This document shows, piece after piece, positions 43,385 to 54,425 of a DNA stretch of 64,000 nucleotides. Position numbers and translations under genes: made by a program. The first letter of the stretch is position 1, and each line of letters starts with the position of its first letter. The notes below the pieces were generated by a model. That model made no database searches. It saw only the letters and a list, made by a program, of their open reading frames with translations, and was not told the origin of the DNA. This stretch comes from Rhinopithecus roxellana (taxonomy: Eukaryota > Chordata > Mammalia > Primates > Cercopithecidae), in contig NC_044558.1 of NCBI RefSeq assembly GCF_007565055.1, positions 77,463,444 through 77,527,443 of the forward strand, read 5' to 3'.

Positions 43385-43684
43385 AGCCAGGCTTGGTGGC
43401 TCACACCTGTAATCCCAGCACTTTGGGAGGCCGAGATGGGCGGATCACCTGAGGTTGGGAGTTCAAGACCAGCCTGTCCAACATGGAGAAACCCCCGTCT
43501 CTACTAAAAATACAAAATTAGCTGGGCATGGTGGCAGGTGCCTGTAATCCCAGCTACTCAGGAGGCTGAGGCAGGAGAATCGCTTGAACCTGGGAGGTAG
43601 AGGTTGTGGTGAGCTGAGATTGCACCACTGCACTGCAGCCTGGGCAACAAAAGCAAAACTATCTCAAAAAAAAAAAAAAAAAAA
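43385..43684 (+). mobile_element. Alu: AluS-like element
   Basis: Head 'agccaggcttggtggctcac', right arm 'gaggcaggagaatcgcttga', poly-A from 43666. No clear target-site duplication. Confidence 0.94.
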
Positions 43685-43799
43685 ATCAAAAAGGACTTTT
43701 CTAGTTTATGGGAATTTTAACTTTTTTATTATAAAGGTAACACATATTTTATGCATAAATACATAAAGTGAAAATTACCCAATGACCAGCCCCTTCGAA

Positions 43800-44335
43800 G
43801 TCCACTTATAACCGAAACACAGCTTCAATCGCTTGCCACTTGCAGAGTCCAATTGACAGGAGCCAGGTCCAGTATAAGAAAAATGATTTTATTCCAAAGC
43901 TTAGCTTAGGGGAAGAAGTACAGGTGCCTGCCTTTAAGTCCCTGCTTTTGGGGAGGAAAGCAGGGGCTTTTAAAGGAACACTTGGCATGAACAGAATGCA
44001 GGGGAGGAAGCGAGCAGCTACAGGGTCATTCTGCTGGGTGCTCAAGCTGGCACCATGGCTGGCAGAGTTAGGCTGCAAACTGGCCATTGTCTGGAGATAC
44101 TTTCCAGGCAGAAGAGAGTTCCTCTGAGGGCATACATTTAGGTGGTAAATTGACTGTTGTCTCCTGAGGCAATCTCCTGGTAGGGGAGAGTTGCACTCTG
44201 GAGCTTCTAAGAAAGCACATGGTTAGATAAGCTTGCCCTATAGGGAGGGTCTGGTGAAGGGAAGGCAAAGTTATAGGTGCATTTCTAAAGAACTACGTAG
44301 GAAGTGGGAAATAGTGGAAAAGGGGAAAAGGGAAA
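43800..44335 (-). mobile_element. Probable ERV LTR, family not assigned
   Basis: LTR-like text in reverse: 'gattttattccaaagcttag' (43886), 'ggcttttaaaggaacacttg' (43966), 'gccattgtctggagatactt' (44083), 'gagttgcactctggagcttc' (44188). A 95-codon frame across it is not coding. Confidence 0.55.
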
Positions 44336-44699
44336 ACAATAACAAAATAATTTTAAAAAATAACTCATTCTCTCTTAGAAAAATGGGGATACTCAGTTAC
44401 ATGCCCCCAAAGGGGGAACCAATGTTCATAATTTATAAGTTATTCTACCTAAGTTCTCTCATTCTGTCCCAAAAAATCTTTTTGCCCTTAAAATCTACTT
44501 ATATGACAAATGTGTGCATCTGTATCATCACAATCAAGATGTGGGTGATTTACATCACTCACAAAGTTTATCTTCTGCCTCTTCCGAATTTCCCCCTGCC
44601 CTTGCACCCGGGGAAAACTTGATCTGCTTTATTTCACTAAAGATTAGATTTTCTTTTCTGGAGTTTCATATGAATGGAATTGAAATGGGAGAGTTCCTT

Positions 44700-45045
44700 G
44701 ACCCCCCTCACAGGATGTGTGACAGGGGTGTGGCTCCTTTGTTCAGCCACCGTGCGCACTCAAACCCCTCACTGGAGTAGGAGCATGCAGATGGACAGGT
44801 CCAGGAGCCAGGTGAGCACCCTTGGGCTCCGGCCTCATGGCAGCGTCCGGGGGTGAGAGGCTGCGACTCCTGAAGCCCAAGTGGGCGCATGTTACAGTGC
44901 GCTCTTTTAGCCTTGCCATCCATGGACGGCATAAGTATTAAACAGCTCAGTTGACCCTCTGCCTTTTGGCAAGGGCTAAAGGCGGTGGACCCTCTGCCTT
45001 TTGGTTGGGGAACCATCCTCTTCTACCCAGTATTTCCCTGTCTTC
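44700..45045. repeat. GC-rich insertion in L1M, probable LTR
   Basis: CpG-bearing sequence ('gttcagccaccgtgcgcact' at 44740) interrupts the L1. A 17-base phrase gaccctctgccttttgg occurs twice (about 44954 and 44988). I suspect an ERV LTR but cannot name it. Confidence 0.45.
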
Positions 45046-45080
45046 TGTCTTTATCGGAATCACATGGTATGTACTTGTGG

Positions 45081-45497
45081 CAGATGTCAAAAAGCACTGC
45101 CCAGCTCTCCAGCTCTGACAGTCCCAGCTGCTGCGTCTCTTGGCTCATCTCTGGATTTGCCCTGAGGCCACCTAACCCCAGCCTGCCCCAAGCTAACAGC
45201 CAAGCTCAGCTAGGATTCAAGTGCCAGCCCACTCCCATGGACACTTGTAACAGAATATTTTATCTTGAGGACTGACTGCTGACCTGGATGAAAGTTTCTC
45301 AGAATTCCATTGCAGCCTTTGATTCTTCCTACAAAATACTCTGGCCCTCTCCTTCATCTCTCACAGGTATTCAGCTGGTATAATGGTGCAAAGGAGGTTG
45401 CTGCTTCCCTTGCTTTGACCTCACTGTCCTTTGCAGCTCTTGCACTGTCTCATCCCATCTGAATGTCTGTTTCTTGGAGGACTTGAAATAACACATT
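45081..45497. repeat. Further insertion left of the LTR7, probable LTR
   Basis: Non-L1 sequence whose right end ('gacctcactgtcctttgcag' at 45418, then 'ctcatcccatctgaatgtct' at 45450) resembles an ERV LTR 3' end. Boundaries uncertain. Confidence 0.4.
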
Positions 45498-45965
45498 TGT
45501 CAGACCTCTCAGCCGAAGCTCGGCCATTGTAACCCCTGTGACCATATACGTCCAGATGGCCTGCAGGAGCCAAGAAGTCTGGAGCAGCCAAAAAACTACA
45601 AAGAAGTGAAACAGCCAGTTCCTGCCTTAACTAATTAACCCACCTTACCACATTCTACCATTATGACTTGTTCCTGCCTGCCCCAAGTGATCAATCCACG
45701 CTGTGACATTCTTCTCCTGGACAATGAGTCCCATGACCTCTCCACCATGCACCTTGTGACCCCCTCCCCTGCTAACAATAGATAACGACCTATAACTGTT
45801 TTTTAAGTTTCCACTGCCTACCCAAGCCCTGTAAAGCTGCCCCTCTCCTATTTCCCTTCACTGACTCTCTTTTCCGACTCATCCCACCTGTACCCAAGTG
45901 AATAAACAGCCTTGTTGCTCACACAAAGCCTGTTTAGGTGGTCTTCTGTACGGACACACGTGACA
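45498..45965 (+). mobile_element. LTR7: Solo LTR7-like LTR (HERV-H)
   Basis: Starts 'tgtcagacctctcagccgaa' and ends 'ggacacacgtgaca'. It contains 'cttcactgactctcttttcc' and 'gttgctcacacaaagcctgt', diagnostic for HERV-H LTRs, and an AATAAA at 45899-45904. A perfect 5-bp target-site duplication (acatt at 45493-45497 and 45966-45970) defines a 468-bp solo LTR. The TATA region reads ctgtaaagc (45829) where the family has a TATAAA, so the core promoter is damaged. LTR7 copies drive transcription in human pluripotent cells; whether this one does is unknown. Confidence 0.9.
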
Positions 45966-46107
45966 ACATTAATATGTTGGCTTCCTTTCTTTTGCTCAGC
46001 ATAATGTTTCTGAGATTTATCTGCGATATCGTTTGTCCGTAATTTGTTTTGGTTGTTGTTGTTGTTCCTGAGTAGTATTCCTCTGCATGAACAGGCCACT
46101 TTGTTTA

Positions 46108-46497
46108 TGTATAGTTAAATCAAGCTTAGCCTAAAGCTTCCTCCTTGCATATTTGAAGTTCAGCCTAAAGGTTTTCTGTACATCATGAACTGTAACAAGC
46201 GGAGGTGTAAACAGACTGTAGCCCACACTTGTGTCAATCACCGAGTTTTGGCCGATAAAAGGTGGACAACTGTTTGAAGTGTGTTCAAATAAGGCAAACA
46301 CCGAGCTGTAACCAACCTGGCCATTCTGTTCTTCGCTTCTGTTTTCTCTACATCACTTTCCCTTTTCTGTCCATACATCTTCCTCCACGACTGGAGTCTC
46401 TGAGTCTACTCTGGCTTGGGAGGCTGCCGGATTTGTGAATCATTCATTGCTCAATTAAACTCTTAAATTTAATTTGGTTGAAGTTTTTCTTTTATCA
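46108..46497 (+). mobile_element. Solo ERV LTR inside L1M, family not assigned
   Basis: LTR-type sequence from 'tgtatagttaaatcaagctt' to 'gtttttcttttatca'. It has 'catcatgaactgtaacaagc' (46181), a GATAAAAGG box near 46253, an ATTAAA signal near 46454 and 'tcattgctcaattaaactct'. Imperfect flanks gttta and gtatt may be the target-site duplication. L1 continues on both sides. Confidence 0.75.
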
Positions 46498-46633
46498 GTA
46501 TTCATGCATTGGTAGACTTTTGTGCTGAGTACAGTTATGGGCTCCTACAAATAAATCTTGCTATGAACACTCATAGACAAGTCTTTGGATGGTTGTACAC
46601 TTTTCTTTTGCTCGAGTAGGTAAGTAAAGGAAG

Positions 46634-47064
46634 TGTGATCCCAGAAATCAGAGGCAGGTTTCAGTTAATTTAGAAAGTTTATTTTGCCAAGGTTGAGAAC
46701 GCACCCATGACACAGCCTCAGGAGGTCCTGACAACACGTGCCCAAGGTGTTCGGGGCACAGCTTGGTTTTATACATTTTAGGGAGACATGAGCCTTCACT
46801 CAATGTATGTAAGAAGTACATTAGTTCCATCCAGAAAGGTGGGGACAACTCAAAGCAAGGCCCCCCACTGGGGGCTACCAGGCCGCAGATAGGTGAGAGA
46901 CAGATGGTTGCAATCTTTTGAGTTTCTAATAAGTTTTTCCAAAGGAGACAATCAGAATATGCATCTGCCCCTGTGAGCAGAAAGATGACTTTGAATCAAA
47001 CGGGAGGCAGATTTGCCCTGAGCGGTTCCCAGCTGGAGGGGACCCAAGATACTTTCCCTTCACA
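46634..47064 (-). mobile_element. Solo ERV LTR inside L1M with 4-bp TSD
   Basis: A reverse-oriented 431-bp LTR from 'tgtgatcccagaaatcagag' to 'actttcccttcaca', flanked by a perfect gaag (46630-46633 and 47065-47068). It contains 'cagcctcaggaggtcctgac' (46714) and 'cacagcttggttttatacat' (46757), and shares its R/U5 layout with the LTR at 24137-24885. A 4-bp duplication is usual for ERV1-class integrations. Confidence 0.82.
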
Positions 47065-47200
47065 GAAGTAAAGTCCAGTCATCAGGTAAACATATGGGTA
47101 ACCTTTTAAAGATAAATGGACAGTTTTCCAAAAGTCTGTGTCATCTTATGTCCCCACCAAAAGTGCGTGAGAATTGAAATGGCCTCATATCCTAACAATT

Positions 47201-47497
47201 TTTATGTTTATTTTTTTGAGACAGAATTTCACTCTTGTTGCCCAGGCTGGAGTGCAGTGGTGCAATCTCGGCTCACCGCAGCCTCTGCCTCCCAGGTTCA
47301 AGCGATTCTCCTGCCTCAGCCTCTCGAGTAGCTGGGATTACAGGCATGTGCCACCACGCCCGGCTAATTTTGTATTTTTAGTAGAGACAGGGTTTCTCCC
47401 TGCTGGTCAGGCTGGTCTCGAACTCCCGACCTCAGGTGATCTGCCCGCCTCAGCTTCCCAAAGTGCTGAGATTACAGGTGTGAGCCACCGCGCCCAG
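47201..47497 (-). mobile_element. Alu: Alu inside L1M
   Basis: Reverse-complement full-length Alu with a perfect 9-bp target-site duplication (ctaacaatt at 47192-47200 and 47498-47506) copied from the L1 ORF2 sequence. Confidence 0.96.
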
Positions 47498-48570
47498 CTA
47501 ACAATTGGTATTTTTGCACTTAGCCATTCTAGTATGGTGGTGTCTCATTGTGTTTTTAATTTCCATTTTCCTAATGACTAATGATTTGGACATGTCTGCT
47601 CTTTGTCCATTGTATATCTTCTTTTGTGAAATGCCCGAAGCATTTGTCTATTTCTAGTAGGTTGTTTATCGTATTACTGAGTTTTAATATTAGTATACTT
47701 TGTATATTCCAGATGTAAGTCATTTGTCAGCTACATGAATTGTGAATATTTTCTTCTAGTCTGTGACTTGTCTTTAACTTACATAATGATATCTTTCAAG
47801 GAGTATACACTTTTAATTTTGATGATGTCAAATTTATCAAATTTTTCTTTATGTTCCCTGCCTTTTGTGCCCTATGGATCAAAATCTTTGCCTGTCCATG
47901 GTCATTTTTTTTTGTCTATATTTTTTATTTAACTGCATAATGATTTTAACTTATACTTTTAGATGCACAATAGTTTTCAGTCAATCTTTGAGTATTGGGT
48001 GAGGTAGCGGTTGATTTTTACTTTTTATCCAATTGTATCCCCACCATTTGTTGAACAGACTTTATTTCCTATTGAGTTACAATGTCAGACTTATGAAAAC
48101 CATACACGTGTGGGATATACTTGTATATTCTCTGTCCTATCATCAGTTATACGCATACACACAAACACAAGCACATAGTGTACTTTGTTGGTTACAAGAG
48201 CTATACAAAAAGTATCCTCCAAATTAAAATGTGAAATTAAGGAAACCATACCATTCACAAAATATCTAAAATCATTAAATACTTAAGGATAAATCTGACA
48301 TTTGTGAAAGACTTGAACTCTCAAAAGTACAAAATACTGCTGAGAGAAATTAAAGAACTAAATCAACAAAGCTATGTAATATTTCATGCTCAAGGCTGTC
48401 ATGCCTCCGTATTAAGATATGAAATATCCCCAAATGATCAATAGATTCAATGAAATGCCAGTTAAAGTTTCAGAAGGTGTTCCTTGTAGAAATTGCCAAG
48501 CACATTCTAAAATGTATATGGAAATAGAAAGCACCAAAACAATTTTGGAAAATGAAAATTGGGCACCCTA

Positions 48571-50390
48571 AAATTTACAATAATCATTGCAATGTATCTC
48601 AACTTACCTTCAAATAATATTGACATTTCTTGTGTGTCTGAAAATGTACAAGGGCATACTTCTGTTCCTGCCCTCTCATCCTTTGTGCTATTTGTTGTCA
48701 CATTTTACTTCCACAAATATTATAAATGCTATAATTCATTTATCTTATTTATACTTTAAAAAGGCAATTACCTTTTGCATTAACTTAGAAATTAGAAAAT
48801 ATTTACATTTATATTTACCCACCTGCTTACTTCCAGTACTTTTTATTCTCATGTGTAGTGGATCTTTTCCCCAAAAGAATTTCCCTTAGGGTATTGCCAG
48901 TCTGCTTCTAATGGATTACTTTAGCCTTTGTCTGAAAAGTCTTTGGCCTTTATTTTTGAAAAAGATTTATAGTGCACATACAATTCTAAGTTGATGGGGT
49001 TTTTCATTTCCTTACAGCACTGCACTTTAAAGATGTTACTCTTTTTTCTTTTGGACTGTGTGGTTTCTGATGAAAATTATTTCCTAGGTATGTTCTGTAG
49101 GACATAATTTATACACACATAGATTTTCTTTTGCTGCTTTTAAGATTCCTTTTTATCACTTGTTTTCAGAAATTTTATTATAATGAGTCTCAATATATTT
49201 TTCCTTATGTTTCCTTGGCTGTGGGTTTATTTATCATTTTAAATCTATGCTTCATAGTTTTGATAAGATTTGGAATTTTTTAGCCATTAGTTTTTCAATT
49301 ATTTTAGATTCTTACTCCTCTCTTTTTTGGACTCCAATTGATTTAGAAATTAAATATATGATAATCACACGAATATTTCAGTGGAAGGTGGTAATAGTTA
49401 TATAGATACTACGGAAGAAGACATTACTTTTCTTCAGCCATCGAAAATTATACATGTGCATCCAAAGAAAAAGTTGCAAAATGAAGCACAGAGAGAAATA
49501 TGTCTTTTTTTTTAAAAAAAAGGCAAAACAAAAAACAGAGTTTCAGTGCCCTTTGAGGCAGTACAAAGCAGTTTAATACAGATTCCATTTTTCTTCTCAT
49601 TATATTCATATTCTTCATTAAATCCTTGAGTATACTCAGTATGTTCACAATAACTCTTTTAATGCTCATATCTGCAGATGCCATCATCTCTATCATTTAT
49701 GGGTCTGTTTCTACTGACTTATTTCCTTCCTGTGTTTAGGTCATGTTTTTCTGCTTCTTCACATGTCTTGTAATTTTTTAATTGAAAGCTAGACAGCTTA
49801 AATTTTGCATGGGTGTATGCTAGATTTTCTTTACTTCTTATGAAATACATTGAACTTTATTCTTTTTATATCAGTTTGATGTTTAAGTCTTGTTTTGAAC
49901 CACTTTTAAGATTTGTCCAAAGCACCCTTTAATCTATAGCTAATTTAGCTCTGCTTCTAAGGTATGGCTCTTCTCTACTGAATGCCTTATGTATAAACGA
50001 AATAATTCCCAGCCCTGTGTGACCTCTGGTCATTTTCATCATACAGCTCCCTGGCAATTTTAATTTCCCCAGAAGTTTTTGTTTATTCAACCTGTGAGTT
50101 TTTTCCCAGTACGTATGGAGATTTTTATCAGCAGAAGACTCAAGCGTGCCTATGTGCACATTTTTGGAACTCCTGCTTTGCACAGCTCCTTCCTTCCAGG
50201 TGTTCTGTCCTATAAGTCCTAGGAACATCAGCCTTCCCAAAGCCCAATCTCTTTCTCCCCAGTTCAGTGAGAACAGGAGGCTCTGTCTGGGTTGACCCTC
50301 CCTGCCCTGCAACCCAGAAATTGGGAGTGATAGATCTCATCTTATTTGTTTTTCTTTTTTCAGGTATCATCGTCTTGCCCTGCCTGTTGT
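48571..50390 (-). repeat. Probable ancient LINE (L1/HAL1-like) sequence
   Basis: Stretches resemble reverse L1/HAL1 sequence: 'tgtctgaaaagtctttggcc' (48932), 'tttctgatgaaaattatttc' (49067), 'ttgctgcttttaagattcct' (49131), 'ctcttttttggactccaatt' (49320), and from 49730 'gaaagctagacagctt' onward. It is strongly diverged. The 127-codon minus frame 49929-50312 is not a recognised protein. Confidence 0.5.
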
Positions 50391-50629
50391 CCGATTCCAG
50401 ATAATTTGTTTCCTATAAGTTGCCCAATTATAGGAATATTTTTGTTTTAAATTGTTCACTGTAAAAAGGTGATTCTGGGCTGATTTTCCCTCCTATGGCC
50501 AAGACATAAATTTCCCTCCTGTTTATTTTGAACATAAAAATGGCTTTCTATGTTTTACCTCCCATTTTCTTCCTCCTCCTTGTTATTTCCGTTCTCCCAC
50601 CTCCGTCTTACCCTTATCATGACCAACGT

Positions 50630-50703
50630 TATTACACGCAACAGCTAATGTTTTTTCCAGGTGCTAAGCCAAGTATGTTACTTGCATTTTAGAATTTAAT
50701 TCT
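50630..50703 (-). repeat. MIR: MIR fragment interrupted by an L1
   Basis: 'aacagctaatgttttttcca' (50640) followed by 'ggtgctaagccaagtatgtt' resembles reverse MIR. The L1MA fragment at 50704 inserted at its right. Confidence 0.5.
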
Positions 50704-50996
50704 CTTGCAGGGTAAAGATGAATAAATTCTGTGGACCTAATGTACAGCATGGTGATTATAGTTAATAATAATGTGTTGTAACCTTGAAATTTACTGAGAG
50801 TAAATATGAACTGTTCTCATCACAGGCATGCACACACACAATGTAACTACGTGAAATGATGCACATGTGAATTAGCTTGATTATGATAATCATTTCTCAA
50901 TATATATGTGCCAAATGATCACATTGGACACCTTGAAAATATACAATTTTATTTGTCAGTTGTATGTCCATAAAGCTGAAAAAAAGAAAAACACAA
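50704..50996 (+). mobile_element. L1: L1MA-type 3' end with target-site duplication
   Basis: Sense 3' UTR: 'taatgtacagcatggtgatt' (50739), 'atatacaattttatttgtca' (50939), then 'ataaagctgaaaaaaagaaa' as the tail. An 11-bp duplication (aatttaattct) flanks it at 50693-50703 and 50997-51007, so the severe 5' truncation is original. Confidence 0.9.
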
Positions 50997-51184
50997 AATT
51001 TAATTCTAACAATAGCTCTCAAACTAGGCTGCGAGGACTCCCTTTATCTTAGTCCTCCTGATACACGTGGTCATATCTCATCATTCTCAGCCTTCCAGCC
51101 GACGCTGCGAAGATGCTGATTTAACTCTGTCTCCTAAAGGCACAAATATGTGCCCCTCTTGTCAGATGGGGGTCTCTTTACTTA

Positions 51185-51519
51185 CATTTTATTTTATTTT
51201 ATTTTATTTTCATTTTTATTGAGATGGAGTCTCATTCTGTCACCCAGGCTGGAGTGCAGTGGTATGATCTTAGCTCACTGAAACCTCTGCCTAATGTTCT
51301 GAGGGAAGAAAGGAGAATCACTGGAACTCCTGCTTCAGCCTCCCTAGTAGCAGGGATTATAGGTGCCCACCACCATGCCAGCCTAATTTTTGTATTTGTA
51401 GTAGAGACGGGCTTTCACCATGTTGGCCAGGCTGGTTTTGAACCCCTGACCTCAAGTGATCTGTCCTCCTTGGCCTCTCAAAGTGCTGGGATTGCAGGAA
51501 TGAGCCACTGAGGTCGGCC
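51185..51519 (-). mobile_element. Alu: Alu carrying a micro-inversion
   Basis: Reverse-complement Alu with a (TTTTA)n tail (51185-51215). At 51291-51326 the expected 'cctcccgggttcaagcgatt' region is replaced by unrelated bases plus aggagaatcactggaa (51311-51326), which is Alu sequence of the opposite strand. Normal Alu order resumes at 'ctcctgcttcagcc'. Confidence 0.9.
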
Positions 51520-51639
51520 TGCAACTCATTTTAAAGCTATTCATCAGGCTAAACCTGGCTCAGGATTCTGTTGGTCTTCATATCCTCTAAGAATCTTCCA
51601 TGGTGGTCTTCATGTTCTCCCCTCCCGCCCTCACTTTGC

Positions 51640-51865
51640 TAGGTTGAATTAGGCCCCGGCTATATGCACAATTTTATTCCAACCCATGCAGAGCTCTCCC
51701 GTAATTCCCGCTGCTTATACCAGAGACTACTTTGTACTTTCTCCTTTTTCCCTCAGAATGTTAGTGTGAGGTCCATCAGATTCATCTCTTTGTTTCCAAC
51801 GCCCAGCACAATGCCAGATGAAGTGGGTGTTAACTAAATTCTAGCTGTATTAATGGATACATGCA
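51640..51865 (+). repeat. L2: L2 3' end
   Basis: 'ccaacgcccagcacaatgcc' (51796) and the following text match a sense L2 3' end, preceded by weaker L2 text. Confidence 0.6.
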
Positions 51866-52249
51866 TAAAAGGATACACTTTTCTCACTAATAGTCTTAGC
51901 TTCATGGAACCAGGGTCATTCACATTCACTTACATAGCCTACTCAATCGGAATCTGCTAACCTCCTTGTCCTTAAACACAGAAACAGTTTCCATATTCCT
52001 ATTGTACACAATCGGTGCTCATTGATGCTCTCTTAATTAATCCCCTGAGAAGTGGGAACCATAAAATCCAATTGAGCAATTGAACCTCTTTTCCTTCTAA
52101 CTCTTGGTGGAGCCAGAGGAATGGGGATGTTAAAAGTTTCCTGAATCTCATCATCAGTTCAGAATTTTAAGTGTGTGTCCATGCCCCTATCACCCCCTGG
52201 AGCATCATGACATGAGTGAAAGCCCGGTGCTTCCCAGGTCACACAGGCT

Positions 52250-52380
52250 GGTCCCTTATTTTGTAGAGGGTTTACCTGACACTCAGACTGTGACATTCTC
52301 TAATGTCATGTGATAACTTAGTTGCAGAACCAGGATTACAGCCTATGTCCTTCTTGCTTACCCAGCATAAGCTTCCTTCT
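52250..52380 (-). repeat. MIR: MIR
   Basis: 'gttgcagaaccaggattaca' (52321) with flanking words in MIR order, reversed. Confidence 0.6.
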
Positions 52381-52434
52381 CATTTGTGTCCTAACTTTCC
52401 TCTAATTTCATCTGATTTATGCATATATTTTGAT

Positions 52435-52560
52435 ATCTATCATTTATTAATTCATTAATTCATTCATTTGATAAACAATAAGTATTTTATCTGTTATATA
52501 TGCCAGAAAAATACTCAGATAAATAAGAAACAGACTCTACTGTCTTCTTCAACTATTCAG
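52435..52560 (-). repeat. L2: L2 3' end
   Basis: 'aattcattcatttgataaac' (52455) then 'atgccagaaaaatactcaga' (52501) fits a reversed L2 3' end, highly diverged. Confidence 0.55.
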
Positions 52561-54097
52561 CTTCTACTCAACATTGCTTCAAGCATTTATTTATTTCAAC
52601 ATCATCATTTTTAAAGTTGATACATACAAATAGAGCATATCTGAGTCTATACAATGGCTAGTTCAAAATTGGTCTGAATTGTATCTACATTTCTTAATTT
52701 CTGATTTCTTTTTCTTTGAGTTGAATGACTGACATTTACTCCAAAACTTATTTTATTTAAAATGAATGCTTGATTTTTAGTATTTAGAAAAATATGAAAT
52801 ATATAAAATGCCCTCTGGTATACTTGAATTGAATTTTCTTCCTATCACAAACATTGAATTCTTTTCAAAGTGTAGTTTAATGTGCCTATGCAATCATGCA
52901 CAATGATAAATTCTAAGTTGGCCTCATGAATGAATTTTGAGAAAATATCCTATTCCCAGCACTTTCACATTGTATAGGGAAACAATTTTTTAACTTTGTA
53001 TTTGAGCGATTGATCTTAGTGTTTTGAAATTGGGCTAAGTATTATATATGACCATACATGAATAAAAAATATCCATGACTGTTCTCCCTGGAGCAGAGAG
53101 TGAAAATAAAGTTGTCTTAGGTTGCAGGACTGGTTCCTAAGACATCTCCAAGATCAGCGCTCAGGGAGTGGCTGCCAGCCATATCTCATGCCTTTGAATC
53201 AACAGAGCCTGAAAATCGTTTCAGATTTCACACTCCTGCTTGCTCATGTTTCTAGCTGAGAAACTGCTTGTACCTACAAGACAGTATAATTTGTTAAATC
53301 CATCTGATTCTAAGTGTAGCTACCCACAGATAATTCAAACTCTGTTCTCTTAATATCACACTTTGATCTGAGGGCAGCTAAGCCCTACAAAATACTCATA
53401 TAGGTAACATAACTTCTGGCTTTGACCCATGGAATTAATGCAGGTGAAGCTCAATTTTACCTCTAAAAACATTTCAGCACGATGCCAGAGCAAGTTTTCA
53501 CTGCTCCCATTAATTGATGATAATACGATACCACTCTTATTTGAACATAAGGAAAACCTCCATCATTATCCTTGGTGCCTGGGCCATTCCCCATGGGGCC
53601 TGGGTTCGATTTCTTTATGTAAATCTCCCTTACTGAACAAACGCAGGAGCACCATCTGGCTGGTTAGGATTTCAGAAGGTCTCTGTTGAGTAACAGGAGT
53701 CAAGAGCTCCAGAAAACTGGGAAGTAAACCTAGAAGTGATGCTTTCTTGCAGTTTCAGGGATTCCATTAAAAGTGACAGGTGATTTGAGGATGTAGGGAG
53801 AGGACACTAAATGCAAAGTAGTCTCTGTCTCATTTCTGCCAAAACTTTCATGCCCAAAACTTTACATCACAATGTTGTCTAACTGAATATTTGCATTTCT
53901 CATTCTGGATTGATAATGCAAACAAGGCATATACTTATTAAAATATCCAGTGCTTCAGTTTACTTATCGATGTCGGGAAGGTAGGTGCTAGGGACAAGAA
54001 TGGAAAGATGTTAATGGATGGAATTGAAATGAAACTTCTGCACATTTGTGGAAATCAGAGAGCTGTACATGTCCTTAAGTGATCTAAGAATTGCAAT
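52561..54097. other. AT-rich single-copy sequence
   Basis: About 1.5 kb with no recognised repeat and only short frames. Confidence 0.45.
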
Positions 54098-54425
54098 GAG
54101 CCACTGGGCACAGTGGCTCATGCCTGTTATCCCAGCACTTCGGGAGGCCAAGGCAGGCAGATCACTTGAGGCCAGGAGTTCGTGGCCAGCCTGGCCAACA
54201 TGGTGAAACCCCGTATCTACTAAAAATACAAAAAAAAAAAAAAAAAAATTAGCCAGGTGTGGTGGTGCACACCTGTAATCTCAGGTACTTGGGAGGCTGA
54301 GGCAGAGAATCTCTTGAACCTGGGAAGTGGAGTTTGCAGTGAGCCGAGATCATGCTACTGCACTCCAGCCTGGGCGACAGAGCAAGATTCCATCTCAGAA
54401 AAAAAAAAAAAAAGAAAAGAAAAAG
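54098..54425 (+). mobile_element. Alu: Alu with long mid A-run
   Basis: Full-length Alu. The central A-rich linker has grown to about 17 A (54232-54248), and the tail is a mixed A/GAAAA run. Confidence 0.94.

Larger units (their letters stand above)
44345..48570 (-). mobile_element. L1: Ancient L1M with inverted 5' segment, broken by nested LTRs and an Alu
   Basis: Reverse L1M pieces stay in order: 3' UTR at 44345-44690; a scrap at about 45046-45080; ORF2-end text at 45971-46107 ('ttgctcagcataatgtttct') and 46498-46630; ORF2 at 47070-47190; ORF2 at 47507-48180 ('cacttagccattctagtatg', 'tccccaccatttgttgaaca'). From about 48225 to 48570 the orientation flips to sense ORF2 ('ataaatctgacatttgtgaa', 'caaaacaattttggaaaatg'). 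The flipped piece lies next to the reverse piece in the L1 map, so one twin-primed insertion explains both. Confidence 0.8.

Noticed and set aside
45498..47064. Cluster of LTRs as a possible intact endogenous retrovirus
   Set aside because: The LTRs belong to different families, have their own target-site duplications and enclose L1, not gag/pol/env; they are independent solo LTRs.
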